64,000 nt of DNA from Triglochin maritima. Lineage: Eukaryota > Streptophyta > Magnoliopsida > Alismatales > Juncaginaceae. Made by a program: the position numbers and the translations under genes. Below, piece after piece: positions 48,124 through 62,106 of this stretch. The notes below the pieces were generated by a model. The model was not told the origin of the DNA. It saw only the letters and a program-made list of their open reading frames with translations, and made no database searches. Location: NCBI GenBank assembly GCA_963682175.1, contig OY821775.1:50502053-50566052 (forward strand), read 5' to 3'. How positions within the stretch are numbered: the first letter of the stretch is position 1; each line of letters opens with the position of its first letter.

Positions 48124-48873
48124 GGAGAGTTTGGACGCCATGACAACATTCTTTGGCACGTTGTAAGTAGAACCCACAGGTTATACAACACAAGTTGAAT
48201 ATGAAAATAAAACACAAACCCACTAAATATATTTTAGAATTTCATAAGCACAATCATAACAAGATCGATCGTGCTATGAGCGTGCCTTCCATTCAACACG
48301 ACATCTTACATCAAGTGAATTTAGGATATGCTGATCTAAAGTGATCAAAGTATCATTTAGATGTGAACTGATTGGTGTAATTAGTGGTTTTGTTGATTCT
48401 GTTCATGATTTTCAAAGAGCAAAATCAGTAAAAAGGGATTAATTATGGTTGAACGATCGTGAACTCGTGTCAAAATAAATAATCTCTTTGTTCATAAGAC
48501 TAATTGGATAATAGTCAAATAACATGGCATACTAAGCCCAAGCTAGAGATCTCATAATCACCTACCATGGTAAGTCAAATTGTGTAATTATGTTGTGTCA
48601 GAGATTGTCAAAAACTAATAACATGTGGGACAATAGTAAGCTAAAAATCTATCGTCAACGTGTAGTTTTTTACCACGTCGTAGACAAATTGTAAACAACT
48701 ATAGACCTAAAAACAGATTCTTTGAAAAAGCAAAAAATGTTTATTACGATCTGCTAAAGTTAATTACCCCAATTTAAATCCTGCATAAGTTTTTTTTTTC
48801 ATTTGTGGTGCATTTTGAATATTTCTAATCCCTTAATTCTTGTATTTTAATGGCCTGATACACTAATCTTCTT

Positions 48874-49309
48874 TTAGGTATAATTTGGATGTCCCAAGAC
48901 AATTTTTCCAACAAAAATTGATTATTTTGGAGACTACATCCAAATAGGATTTTAGTAGTCTAGTTTTTACGTAAAAGTTGAAACCAACTTATCAATTTTG
49001 AATAAGGTTGTAGAAGCTGGGTGAAACGAGTTTTTAGCTTTTCTGGTGGGACTTACGGATGAAGGTTACATCTTTACATTTTTCGTTGTTTATTTTACGA
49101 CTCTTGTCACCGATCAAATTACCTCCATACCCTGAGGGAAAGGTAATATGATAATTTCATTGAAGAGACATTTCAAAGCTAGGTGTCGCTTAGGAACATC
49201 CAAACGATCCAGCTTTAACCTCACATTAAGCCAACTTAAATAAATCCCCAAAAAAACCAACTTTTGTTGGAAAAGTTGTCGGTTTTTGGAACATCCAAAC
49301 GGACTCTTA
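48874..49309. mobile_element. PIF/Harbinger-like (Tourist) MITE (48877-49306) with TTA TSD
   Basis: The left end reads GGTATAATTTGGATGTCCC and the right end, reverse-complemented, GAGTCCGTTTGGATGTTCC. Both continue into TTTTTCCAACAAAA / CTTTTCCAACAAAA. A TTA trinucleotide abuts each end (48874-48876, 49307-49309), the target preference of PIF/Harbinger. 430 bp, no coding capacity. Confidence 0.75.
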
Positions 49310-50560
49310 GTCCTAATTGTCTTTGAGATTGTACCTTAACTTAACTTAGACTCTTTAGTTGTCCTCAACTTTTTTACGTCCACTCAAACTTTTAGACATT
49401 CCACTATGGGGAGACCAGTCGATCATTCCCACAATCGACCTGGTCGTGGAGAGCACGACCCAGTCATTGACCGGTCGGTCATGCATTTGTTTTGTTTTTT
49501 TAATTTTTTAAAAAAACACGTTTTATAATTATTTTATTTTTTTAAATTATTTTCAAAATTAACTTCCAAATGATGTGCGAGGAAAAACGTATTGAAAAGT
49601 TGGATTATTGAAAAGTTGGATAAAAAAACAAATTCTTTTATCCAGCATAATGAATTATTTATAACTAAATATTAAACAAAAACAAAAACTAATTTAAAAA
49701 AGAGGTGAGGTTGTCAAGTCCGTGTGGGTTGTGGGGGTGTGCACTCATTACATTTATTTTTTGGAGTTCAATTCAAGAAAAAAAATTAAAAATAAGAACA
49801 ATTAGAAAACATATTTTTAAAAATAAGATTAAAAAACAGATTAAAAATAATAAACAAATAACAATACAAGATTTATTGTTATTTGTTATAATAATTAGTA
49901 AGTTTATATTTGGATAAATAGTTAAGATTTAAGTACCAAATTTATTTTCAAATACACCAATTTTTCTGAAATAAAGAATATTATACTAAATTTAAAGTAG
50001 AAAACAATAATTAAACTAAAATAACAACAACCGAATTCTTTTGTTCACGAACAATTTCACCCTCTGCTTTATTTTGTACTGGTTTATTTTATGTTAACTA
50101 TTCTACTTTATTCCTTTTAAATTCTCAAACAAGCAAATACGCTTGTTGGATTCGATTCCCACGTTGATATTTGTATGTATGTAAATTAAAACTAGTTCAT
50201 TCAGACAAAATTGAAGCATAACTTTCTTGTCTTTATTTCGATGGAATATAATGTAATTATTATTATCATATCCAATATTTCGACTAGTAAGTCACATCGT
50301 GTTCGGAACGGTGTCGTTTTATTCTTTTGGATTTTGACTTCGAATTTTTGGACTTCAACACTGAATTATTAATATTTTAGGTTCTGATCCCTCTGGGTTA
50401 TAACATTTTTGGATACCGAACCATCTTAAAAATAATTTCTTGCTAATCCCATTATTAGTATTCCGACCCATCTTAACCTAGATGGTGTGGTGTCCTTCTA
50501 ATTAATATCAAGGTTAATAAGTTGTTAAACGCCAATTTGTCTTATAATTTGATCCCTCCT
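49310..50560. other. AT-rich intergenic DNA upstream of S1FA
   Basis: Contains copy 2 of the dispersed repeat (about 49430-49580). No gene seen. Confidence 0.4.
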
Positions 50561-50562
50561 CG

Positions 50563-50570
50563 TATAAATA
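50563..50570 (+). promoter_or_regulatory. Probable TATA box of the S1FA gene
   Basis: TATAAATA in a local AT/CT context, 158 bp upstream of the S1FA ATG, followed by a CT-rich leader. Position fits a transcription start about 30 bp downstream. Confidence 0.6.
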
Positions 50571-50727
50571 CCCCCAAACAAACTCCTCCTCCCTTCAAAG
50601 TCGTGATCCGGAGAAAGCGAAGGCAAAAATCTCCCCTTTCCGCTCCGATTTCTCGCATTTAATCCTTTTTTTTCTCTGTTCTTATCTGCGAATTCTCACC
50701 TTTTAGGAGATCCCGTTGCGTCCGGCG

Positions 50728-52531
50728 ATGGCGGAAGAATTCGCGGTAATTTCCCCCGCTTTTGCCCTTTTTTGGTCGGATGGCGTTCGGATCTGAGGGG
50801 TTTCAGTGTTCGAAGTCGGGATTGGGTCTTGCATGTGGGTTTGGGGGTTGGGATGTTGTAAAGATTTGGTTTTTACGAGTAAAAATTTGATCTTGGGGTC
50901 GAAATTTGAGTTTTGGTTGGGTTTGTGTGGTCAAGTTTCGATTTTGAGACTAAATTCCGATGTGGTTTTTGGTTTTGGGTGGATGGGTTGGGATTTGGAA
51001 TCGAAATTTGGTTTTGGTTGCTAAATTCGGTAGTCCAAAGATGGTTTTGAGAACGGATTTGGTCGGAGAGTTTGGATTGTGGGGGTTTATGGAGCAGGAA
51101 ATGGTGTGGATTGATCTTGATCTGTGCATGCAACATATCTGAGAATTTTTGTTAGTTGTTTGTGTTTTTTTGTTTTTGTTTTTCAAATAAATAAATAAAT
51201 AAATCTTAACTCTAATTTGTAACTACGTTGTGGAGTCTACAAATATGTCTAAAATTTGTAGTATCAGTCTAAATATGATTGCAGATTTGCTGGTATGGTT
51301 TGTAACCACACTTACTAGTTCTACTTTCTCTATGGGTCGAACCAGTCTGTCTTTTAGTCATCCTACTTCCGAATAACGATTTGTTTTGTAGGCATAGCTC
51401 TTGTTGAAATTATAGCATGTAATGAATAAAGTACCGGTCAAGTATGATCTGAAATCATAGTAGTTGATCTGTCACCTAAATACTCATGCAGTTTTACATG
51501 TTATTTAAGCCCGTCCTCCCTTCGTCGGGTGGTGCTTGTTCGGGGTGTACCACCAGATATCGGGTGAATTCTCTGTACTGTAGTCTGTTAAAATGTAGTT
51601 GTGCTAAGATTCAGCACAAAAGTTGAGTAGGCTTAAGGATATGCTCCCCTGCTATTACCTTTTTGGCTTTAGGCTAGAATGGGCTGAGATGATCTCCTGA
51701 TTTTTAGATACCCTTGGTACATTTTTGTGGCTGATTGCTTCCCTTCATCCTATAAATTAAAATACCAGATTCATAGGCCTCAAAAGTTTTCTTCAAAAGC
51801 TAGACACAGTTACCGATCCAAAAAATAAAACTAGACACAGTTGATGAAGGTCCTTGGTAGGATGCGTTTACATTACTAGCCATTGTATCTTATAAATCGA
51901 ATCATGGATTCTAATTCCTATTTCCAAATGTTGCAATTTGTTAATTAACTTATTGTAAAAGGATGATGAAAGTAAGGATCATACACCAAAAGTGGAAATT
52001 GAGAACTAGAAACCAATTGTAAAATTCACCTAGCCAAATGCCAACTTATTTTGTTCATCTAAAGAAAAACTTCCCTTTAAGCTAGTGGATCTGGAATGTG
52101 GTAATCAACAATGCTCAATTCCTCTTTGTCACTTTATTATTATTTATAGACTGTAGAAAATAAGTACTGCCTAATCTCTTTTTGAACATCCACTTTGGAG
52201 TATCTCTGTGTAAATGTTAACCAGTTCCGTTGAAGTAATAGGAAGAGTTATTGCCATTTCAGAAGTTAAATCTATTCTTTTTTGTCTTCCGTAAAGTTTT
52301 TTTCTTATTCAATTTGATCAGGAAAATGTGATCAAGGAGGCTAATGGCTTGAACCCTGGCACCATTGTCCTCCTAGTTGTTGCTGCGGTAGTGTTGCTCT
52401 TCCTTGGTGGAAACGTTGCTCTCTACATGTACGCCCAGAAGACTCTTCCACCAAAAAAGAAGAAGCCTGTCTCCAAGAAGAAGATGAAGAAAGAGAGGTT
52501 GAAGCAAGGAATCTCTCCACCAGGAGAATAA
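50728..52531 (+). CDS. S1FA family small protein, two exons
   Basis: A 6-codon first exon (50728-50745, MAEEFA) is joined across a 1.58-kb GT-AG intron to 52322-52531, giving 75 aa, the usual S1FA size. The second exon has a strong membrane-spanning stretch ([20 protein letters not shown]), then [20 protein letters not shown] and the family ending [10 protein letters not shown]1FA was described from spinach as a small protein binding a negative promoter element of a plastid ribosomal protein gene, with the basic tail as DNA-binding and nuclear signal. The clear transmembrane helix sits uneasily with that role (see findings). The start is fixed by the family's short acidic lead and the splice frame. 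Confidence 0.9.
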
Positions 52532-53723
52532 GTCATGTAATACTGAAGAGAAGTGGGGAACATCTAGGACTTTTGCATGTACAACGACCGACGTTAATCG
52601 TAGCGTGCTGTTGGATTTTGATATCATGGACATTTTCCATCTTTGTGACTTATTTAGATGTTTAAAATGGATTAAAAATGTTGAAGTTGGTTATTTATCC
52701 TTTCTAGCATCCCACTTTTCTAGCTTCCATACATGATTTATCGTTCAACTTCATTGTCTCTTTTAAGTGCTGATAATATGTCAATTCCCCAATCGTTTAG
52801 TAGTAGCTGAAGGTCATTTCCTGGAGCATGACAATAGCCCTTTTCTTTTACTGAGCTTTCGTATTCCTTTGTTTCTTGGTATGAATTGATAATTCACATA
52901 TGAATTGATGACTACATTTTAGGTTTCTAACTGTTTTTTCATCCATTGTTAACAACTTAACAATATTTCTGAATACGGAACTTTGCTGAAACTAGAATCG
53001 AGTGGGCTCGTTTGTGTGTTGTTTTTGCTCTCATCGAGAAATTGCTTGTAGACTTGAAGGATTGCTTGATCCGCTACACAGAGCTTGTAACGTCGCACGG
53101 TTGCCTCGGATGAATGCATTAGGACTGTTAAATTTCCTTACAGATTTTGACGGATAATTTAACATCTCACACTGACATAATTCAACATCTTCACCCCTAC
53201 TAACAAAATAATGACATTCGTTCTCCCCCTGCGATTATGCCAGGCACAAGTTCGGAAAGAATTGCTTACTAGTGTTTGGGATAATATTCACTTTATCATC
53301 AAAAGAAGATGCAGAAATGCCAGCAAGTTGGTGTAAATTAATCAATAAGAGCAGTTTGTAAACTGATGCCAAAACCCCCATGTAATAGACTAAATAATCC
53401 CACCATATACACATCCAAGAAGTCAAGAAGAAATCACGAGGCGTCATAACTGGTAGAAAGATATGAAAAAACTTTGGTTTTCATACCACACGCACGAGTC
53501 AATCTTGTGGAGAATCCCTCATACTGAACATTCATGTTGAGAAATTTGACTTCGGGCTACTCCAATCCCAGTCTCATGAAATTACATGCAATAGTCATAG
53601 ATGGTGATATGCCTTCTTCACAACATAATCCAAGACCAAAGGAATCATGATCTTGGAATATACAGTCAGATGTTAGCACTGCCTAACTAGATCGAACACC
53701 ACTTCGACATTGCCTAAACTCCC
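52532..53723. other. 3' flanks between convergent S1FA and TMEM209-like genes
   Basis: 3' UTRs of both genes and AT-rich spacer. No gene seen. Confidence 0.4.
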
Positions 53724-56700
53724 TCATTCGTCGTCTTTGGAATTGAAAATGGGGAGAATATTGAAAGCTGGAGAACCAAGGTGCAATCCACGAACTACGC
53801 CACCAAATGCGAAATTAATTCTGTGGCAGAGAAGCAAGATAGAATCCCAAAGAGCAGTTCTTCCCTGGGAAAATGATCAAAAAATAAGACAAAATTCAAG
53901 GATCAACTTCTAACAGATGCAAGTTCACTTGTAGAAGAGAGTTGCAAAAAAAAAGTACTACTAAAAAATGTAGAGAATAGAGGGGTATAGACAAGAATGC
54001 AGTTAAGTAAAAAAGTGGATGCTGGAAAGGAGTAAACGTACCTGAAGGGAAAATTGGAGCTTTTTCTCCCAATACAACGTGAAAGTTGGGGGATTTTGCT
54101 TTCCAATGACAAGTATGCAAGCCCCTGGATGAATTACAGATGGGACACTGGATATAACCGCAACGTATTTTTCCGGAAACCGGTCTTTTGGTGGAAGAAA
54201 TCCCAGAAACAATGGGTTCTTGCTTGACTGAGTGCTAGAGTAGGATGTCGGATCGACGTGTAACATCCACTTAGGATGGTCCAGGAAAGCACAAAACAGA
54301 TATGCAAGTAGGTGTGAGTCAGAAGGAAGCTCATTTGTCCATTTCTTGCTTGACTTGTCGCTGAGTTCACCACTTTCCATGTAGTCAAAATTCTTTACGC
54401 AGGTCCCTTCAGAAAGCTCTGTAGATCGGCAATTACGTAAAATATTAACATACACCCCTGGAAAAGACTGAAAGAACTCCTTGCTACCTTTCAGTTGTTA
54501 CTTGAAATGAAGGAAATCATTGAGAAATTCCTACCTCGAACCTTTTAACTGTGTAGTCTGCTCGAACACTGCTCTGTGGCAGCAATCCTTTTACCAACTC
54601 TCCTTTCATCAGTGAATTCAGCCTCTGATGCTCAGTAACAGAGTCAATACAAGCTTGTATAACAGGGATATATGCACTTTGATGTCCTGATTACAAATCA
54701 GGTAAACGCAACACGTGAAAAAACACAAAAATGAACTCGCGATATCAAAACATTTTGTGTGGGTATGTTTAGGAAAATGAATAAGTCAGTGCCAAGGTTG
54801 TAAAATATTTTATATATTAGTGTACAACTATATTAGATAAAAAGGTGCTTGACTGCACAGTACGTGCATAAGTTGCAGAACTGTTAACCTGTATACTCAT
54901 GCTCGGAAATTGCATTACCTGAATGGTTGGTGCATTCTTTTGATATGGCGGTTATTTAATAGAAAGCTGTGCAATCTGAACAAAATTATGCAAGTCATAG
55001 ATGATTGGGGACTAACCAACAGATCCATCACGAGCTCGGACAAGATTTGAAGACAACTGATTAAGAAGCCCATCTTCATCTAATGTGAAAGTTGGTTGCC
55101 ATTCTTTAGATCCATCGATGGGTGACACATTAATAGGGGCAGGGGTAGTCAGTGAGTCGGTTCCAACTTCATTGACCGTAATGGAAAAACCAATAGCAGC
55201 AGCTGTTTGCATTACCTAGTAATGTAAAGACCAATGCGATAGCTCAGGACCTCGGAAAATATAAATACAATAATATTGAATTGTAAAGTAGGAGTTTATC
55301 GAACAACCTGAACATGACTTGTCTCAATCTTCTCAACAAGGGGATTCAGCAAGAAAGAAGAAAACCACTGCCTTAGACTGTCACGCCATTGCTCAATTTG
55401 AGGATAGATACCCAAACTGTTAAATGCATCAATTGTTTGCTCCATCGTCATTGGAGGGGGAAGTTCACCCTCTCCCTTCTTCGGAGGGGTTCCATATTTC
55501 TGGTGCGACCCAGGAGACATTCTCACTGGCCTCAGCGGTGTACTCCTTGTGGTGCCTGAAGTAGCAGCAGAAGTAGCGAGTGAACCAGGACTTGCAATCG
55601 CAAACCCACGAAGAGTGGGAGGAGGTGTAGCTGCCTTCACTGCGGACTCCACTATCTTCTCGTCTACGTCTGCCAGGAATTGCTCCAACATCTCTTCTGT
55701 CAAAATTCCCCTTCCACCGGACGAATTCTTAGACGTACGAGAAGGAGATATGATTCGCGTAGGAGAAGGAGATATGGGAGACAAAGCAACGTTCTTACCA
55801 CCTCTTAAACCTTGTTGGTCTACAACTGTTTTAGAGGCACGAGATGGGCTATAGCCATGAATGTGTTTCCTGATGGGCACAAGAGGCTCCAACAAAGATT
55901 GAACTGGTGTTGACTTTGGAGGTTTTTTAGCAACTTCCCCTTCCGCTGGCTTGACCTTTAGCCCTAGCAACCCCAATTGTCGTTCAGTCAAATGGGCCGC
56001 CTTTTCATGCGATTTTTTCGAAGGAGGAACCTTGGAAACACCAAAAGCACTTTTACGACTTCCCCATAAGACACGTGCAACAGCCGTTAGTGTCACAACA
56101 AACGCCAAACCAACGAAAGCTTCCACAACCCTTGCGACCAATCCTTTTGTGTTCCAAAACCATATGGGACTTGTCACAAACACTTGATGGGCACCCAAAA
56201 AATGTTCCAAAAAAAACAATGAACTTGAACCATGAACCACTTACCAGCAGTGCTGTAGGAGAGTTTAACCAAGCCCAGTAGGCGATGGATTCCATCTTTC
56301 CTGTGTGTGAGAAAACAAAACCCATGAAATCCAGACACGAACTCAATGGTTCAATTTTACACAACAGATCCATAGTTTTGCCTCCGAAAAAGTCTAGTCT
56401 AAGTATTTTGTAGCAAAAAGGCAAAAACCAGATAGGATCTAGAAAATTACATTCATCATAGATTCGTAATGCAGATTGATCTTAGCAATTTGACCTGAAC
56501 TATCCAGTTTGAACACAACAATGCATAATAACTATCGGAATGGAATGCCAAACGACACAAAACAACATAACTTCAAAATGTCTTGCTTCACAAAAAAAAA
56601 AAAATTATCTCGACAAATCCACAACACACAGAAATCCAACTTTCAAACACTTCAAACCCAAACAAAATCCACCAAAGATCCCACCTTTCCCACTATAAAA

Positions 56701-57284
56701 AACTTCAAAAACCACCAAATCATCCCAAAAATCCACCTTTGCCACTCCAAAACTCAAAACCAACATTAAACCACATAACCCCAAAAATCTCCGAACCCCA
56801 CAAAAACCCAAACCACCAAAGGTACCACCTTTTCACTCTAAAAAACTTCAAAAAACCACCAAAACACTAAAACTCAAATCAAATCCACCAAAAAATCCCA
56901 CCTTTCCCACTCCAAAAAATTCAAAACCAACATCAAACTACATTATCTAAAAAAAACTCTTTTTCAACAAAATCCATTAAAAACCCAAACCCCCCAAAGG
57001 TCCCACCTTTCCCACTCCAAACGCCCCAAAACCAGTCAAAAACCCTAACATTACCTAGTGAAGGAGGCGAAGAGCGCGAATGCGGAGGCGCAAGCGAGGG
57101 AGGAGAGGAGGAGGACGGAGGAGGAGGTGGGGCGGCGGCTGGCGGCGGTGAGGGCGGCGGAGAAGTTAGGGTTTTGGTATACCGAGAATTTGGGATTGGG
57201 ATTGGGATTGGATTTGGATTGGAGAGGAGAAGAAGACGAAGAAGTGGTCGTCGTCGTCTTTCTTCTGCTCTCGCCTCCTTCCAT
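53724..57284 (-). CDS. TMEM209 / cytochrome b561-N-domain membrane protein, seven exons
   Basis: Exons 57284-57055, 56300-56245, 56182-55308, 55215-55017, 54686-54535, 54467-54042 and 53864-53724 join in frame to 692 aa. Segments: a Ser/Thr/Pro N-terminus; a first helix (VLLLSSLACASAFALFASF); a second near VEAFVGLAFVVTLTAVA; a long low-complexity linker with SPS/SPT motifs; and the conserved C-terminal half (TMEQTIDAFNSLGIYPQIEQWR; HLLAYLFCAFLDHPKWML; a final GRTALWDSILLLCHRINFAFGGVVRG). This matches the plant TMEM209 homologue (PF09786). Animal TMEM209 is a nuclear-envelope protein associated with nucleoporins; the plant role is not known to me. Despite the domain label, no haem-ligand histidine pattern of cytochrome b561 is evident. 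The second exon's frame was set by continuity into VFVTSPIW. Confidence 0.92.
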
Positions 57285-58035
57285 TGGGACCTGTGCTTGT
57301 TTGCTCTCTCCGGCTTTGGGTTTGAAATGGTGACCTTTTAAACGGATCCGGAATGGATTAATCGGATCCTGATTTGGATACGGATTGTTCTGCTCGAATT
57401 TGAACGTAAACTCAACTTTAGAGTCGATAAACTTGATGAGCTGAACTAGTTGGAGTTAAGATTAACTTTAGACTCGATAAGCTTAATGACTGGATTTCAG
57501 CTTAACTGCTTAAGTAAACTTGATTGGGTTGGTGAGCATTGACGTCTATTGAGTTGGTTTAATGCGAAAAGTATTGACCAACTGATTTGGTTTTGGCATC
57601 AATGATTAGGTGGTTTGTTGTAAAGTAAAATCTGCATCTGAGAGGATTTGGTGGTATAGGTTTTAATCACATTTGACTAGTATTTTATTCACTAGGTGGG
57701 ACATATCATGTGTGTAATAAGTAGTAGTTCTAAATAAAAAGAAGGATAACGAAAATCTTTACTTATAAATTGCAATTGTAAGACAATTCAAGGGCATTAT
57801 CGTGAGATATCTTTACATATCACCAATTGATTGAGTTGGGACTTTAGAATAGAATGCGAACTGAATAGCATTCATTCAATGAAAAGTAGTATAGTAGTAT
57901 CACACAGATAGAAAACTGTCTTTTAAGTAAAAGCAGCAGCACTCTGTGTAGCTCTTAAGTAAAAAGTTCTCCAAAAATTTGAAGTCATGATTTACAACAA
58001 AATCGAAGTGCAAAAGAAGTTGATGTACTTTTGCT
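57285..58035. other. Spacer between TMEM209-like and RLCK genes
   Basis: 5' flank of the TMEM209-like gene and 3' UTR of the kinase, which point the same way. Nothing else seen. Confidence 0.4.
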
Positions 58036-60583
58036 CTACAAGAAGCCATTGAATTTGCCTGGTCCGTCGGAATTCAAACTGCTCTCCATCATCGCTGAAA
58101 CAGTCCGTTGATACGCAACATCGCCGCCAGCATTATGGTTGTTGTCTTGTGGAACGGATTCAGACGGATCCTGAGAAAGAAAACTTAATGCTGCAACTAC
58201 ATCACTCATCATAGGGCGAACGGTAGCTTCGTCCTGGAGGCACATCGCAGTGACAGCAACAATTTGGTTCAATGCAGTTGGTGGATATTGGCCTTGGAGG
58301 AGCGGATCCGCTAGCTCGGAGTATCTCTTCTGATCCTTGAACAAGGGTTGTGCCTGTTCAGTTCAGTTCAGTGTGACAGTTATGACAGTTAAGTTGCAAA
58401 ATGGAGCAAATTACCAATTACATGCAGATGAAATATGATTTAATATATGATTATGATTAAATATATTTAATATATTTAATTATTTAATATATTACAATTA
58501 CAAAATTATGCAAATTAGTTATGACAATAGAGACCCTTTCATACATATGATTGCATTGAAGTGGGCTAACCGTTGCTTTACAGATCCATGCTTCCATGAG
58601 GAATATCGGTACTGATTTGCGTCAAGCAATGACGCTGAGGTTACTCAGTTTGGTGGGTTTGATTTAATATACGACGATATGCTATTGAAAACACAAAATT
58701 GAAGTGCAAAAGATTGTCGTTGAGAGCATGAGCGAAAAAGCGTATCAAGAAAGGACTCGATAGAACTCTTGTTTGCCCTTATAGTACCATAAACCGGTAA
58801 GTGGTCATGGGAAGTCTGTCTCTATTTAAAATTTTCCCTATCTAGCTAGATTATTAGATCTAAAAAATCATTAATTCTTACCCAGGCAACAAGACTTTGT
58901 TCATTAACTGGCTTGGTAGTATCCATGGCTATTTTCCCTGTGATCAGCTCGAGTAGTAAGACACCAAAGCTGTAAACATCGGATTTCACGGTCAAATGAC
59001 CCGTTTTCACATACTCAGGGGCACAGTAACCGTAAGTTCCCATCACCCTTGAGGAGACATGCACATCTTCACCTACGGGTCCGAGTTTGGCAAGTCCGAA
59101 GTCAGAAAGCCTTGGGCTGAAGTCATCATCCAGTAAAATGTTCGACGACTTAAGATCCCGGTAGATGACAGGAGGATTTGCCTTGTCGTGTAAATATTCC
59201 AAACCTCTAGCAGCACCGGCGGCTATTTTCATCCGGCAATGCCAACTAAGATGCTTCTGATCAGGTGATATGTCTGGTAACAAGAAATTTTTACTTGTTT
59301 ATTTTCACTGTAATTAATTAAGTTGTGCAAACTTATAGTTACATAAGAATATTGGAGCTATAGTTTTTACAGCTGACCTTGTGTTCAGATGCACTATATC
59401 TAATCATATCATTCAATGTTTTTAACTGCTGTTTGTAATGTTCAGATCAACAAAACATATTTCTTACCATAACCATTACAATTTGTTTTCATTTCCTGGC
59501 TCAAATTCTACTAATGTACTGTTTTCTTTTCCCAAAATTTCTCAAGTGGAGTGGAGACCTAGTTAGTTTTGCCATGCTAACACACAAGTCATTCCAACAT
59601 GGGGAATTCCTTAAGCCATAATGGCTTTTGTACAGAAGTTTGCGGGCAGAGATTAAAAAACTATGAAGTCAACGGCTAAGTGAGTTCTGCAGCTATTTAA
59701 ACATCAACTTTGGGTGATGAAAAAAATAAACGAGTCGCAAAATATGCAGTCTATGTGTTCAGCCTTATTTAGAAATCGAACTCTTACTCCACAAAAGAGA
59801 TGTGATCAGATAAATGTCTACGGTTTCATAAGTTGATAATATTGTTACCAAGAAGGTGGTCTTCTAGCGATCCCCTCGGCATAAACTCGTAAACCAGAAG
59901 CCTCTGCTCGCCATCTGAGCAGTATCCGATGAGGTTAACCAGATTTGGGTGATGCAGAAGACTGAGCATCAAAACCTCTACAAGGAATTCTTTATTCCCC
60001 TGGAATCCATTCCTGTCTAGTTGCTTGATAGCCACTATCTGAACAAAGAAAGTAAACTAAAATTATCACAATGCAGCTGGTATCGATCGATCATTTGTGA
60101 GAGAAAAAGTACAAAAAAATTCATGAGTTGTAGATGTGATTGCACCTGACCAGTTTTACTCAGACAACCTTTGAAGACTCTTCCAAACCCTCCTTCGCCT
60201 ATTAGACATTCTGGCTGGAAATTCTTGGTAGCTGCGGCTAGCTCTCGAAATGTGAAAGTTTTAGCAGAAATATTTCCATTTCCTGCATCCTTCTCGGGTT
60301 GTGCTTCTGTCGTCTTCTTTAGCCAGGTGCACTCTGCAGAAAGGATCATTTACTCTAAAACTTTATACTAAATAATGTACTATTCGGTATTATATGTAGT
60401 GAATTTTGGAATCAATAACGAACACTCAGCACATTATGTAAAAAGAGTAGAAACTAGAAACTCACCGGGCGATCTTATAGGAGTGGCAAGCTCTGTACGA
60501 GTATTCGCCCCAGTCTGCCTATTTGCTCCATGCTCACTCCGAGACTTATTCCCGTTCTTTGAGAAGCATGAAAAACAACTCAT
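58036..60583 (-). CDS. PBS1-like receptor-like cytoplasmic kinase (RLCK-VII), five exons
   Basis: Exons 60583-60466, 60333-60146, 60038-59849, 59273-58882 and 58353-58036 join in frame to 401 aa. The N-terminus [14 protein letters not shown] carries two cysteines suited to S-acylation but Ser rather than Gly at position 2, so it is not N-myristoylated. Kinase motifs: [11 protein letters not shown] (P-loop), VAIKQLD (Lys), [14 protein letters not shown] (catalytic loop, Tyr before RD), SDFGLAKLG (DFG) and [10 protein letters not shown] (activation segment/APE). This is an active RD kinase by sequence. RLCK-VII proteins relay signals from pattern-recognition and hormone receptors at the plasma membrane. 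The short C-tail ends KFNGFL. The subfamily member cannot be named without a tree. Confidence 0.95.
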
Positions 60584-62106
60584 GTTTCAGAGCTTCACCC
60601 TCACGGGCTAAATTTTTTAGTTCTTCAGCTGATCAGCACAATAAAGATGCAAAATCGCAAGGGTTGACGACATAGAACTCAGAAAAGATTAAATATCAAC
60701 ATCGAATCCATCATCTAGTTAAAAGACAAAAATTGAAATCGCGGTTCTTATTCCAGAAATATTTAAAAAGACTTTAAATTTGTGTCATCAATGCAAAGAT
60801 AGAACAACTTCATCCATGCCTCATAGTCCCATGCATTGAACATCCCAAAATAACTTCAAATTATAAGATAAGCAAAATTACAAGCCAAATCAGAAATTAA
60901 CACACATGTGATGATGATTAAAGTAACAAATCCTTGATTTTGAAATACCTATACATGAGAATGCTGCTCAAAACATAACTCCACGAGTTGTACCTCCTAT
61001 TTCCTCCTACAACACCCATAAAATGAACAAAACCAAATCAGAGATCTCTGTAAGAAACTCGGACATTGATCGATATATAAATCATAAACAATTGAGGCAA
61101 ATGGAGAACACCAGAGCATTACCTCAACATGAAAAATAATTTTCAAAATAAAGTCCAGATCAGAAAACTAATAAAATATCTGAGATGTCATTTAGAATAC
61201 AAAAATGATTGAGATGGTTATTGCAGCTCTGAAAATACTCGAACAGAATCCAAACAATCTCAGCACGTAGTAATAAAAAAACTTAAAACCTATATCGAAA
61301 ACTCATAAAATATCACCATAAACTATGCACTTTCCAGACAATTATTTAAAAAAATGTAAAAAACATAAATTTCACAAATAATTGAATCATAATAACAAAG
61401 AGCACAACTGCATTATCAGGACATGCAAATGCCACTTCTGTCATACCGCAAATCCTAAAATACCAAACACAGACATGGACCTTCTCCGCGCGCACGGATA
61501 AAATATGCAACAACAACAACAACAACAAAAAACTGTGATCTCACGGTAAACAGCACTCACCTCATACCCCTTGTAACAAAAAATTCCACGGTACCAATAT
61601 TTGAAGCACAAAAAATTGAGTCAAACAACAAGCATCAGAAACTGCCTCAACCATGAAGGGGAAAAAAAACATTTGCCTCAACGAATCACAAGATACCCAA
61701 AAAGATCTTCACAAGTCGAATTAAAGAACTCAAAAACATTAACTAATGGAAGTGATAAACAAAACCCGTACCAGGAAACACACTTTTTTTATAACTAGGG
61801 AACCTCTCGATCCATCCTCACACCAATTTGTCGCACCATGAGGAAGGATGAAAGTGTAAACCCATGGATAAAAACTGAAAAACAGACCCTACAACTCCCA
61901 AATTTGTAATTTGAAGTCAAAACTTTAAAGCACCAAAACTGCATTATCTCAGCATAGAAACACCATTTATGGCATCACCTGATTCTCTGAATCCCCAATA
62001 AAAACCCCAAGAAATCTCCTGAATTATGATTATAGAAACCCAAATAAAAGAATTTGTAAAAAACATAATAACTTAAAGTAAAAAACTCCATCTTTGGTAC
62101 CATTGC
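60584..62106. other. RLCK upstream region, possibly with a leader intron
   Basis: AT-rich, no coding sequence supported. A (CAA)n microsatellite lies at about 61508-61530. The kinase promoter and 5' UTR lie here, but I cannot place the transcription start. Confidence 0.4.

Noticed and set aside
57058..57333. Plus-strand E/R-rich frame opposite the TMEM209-like first exon
   Set aside because: Antisense shadow of the Ser/Thr/Pro-rich N-terminal exon, which joins in frame to six further exons.
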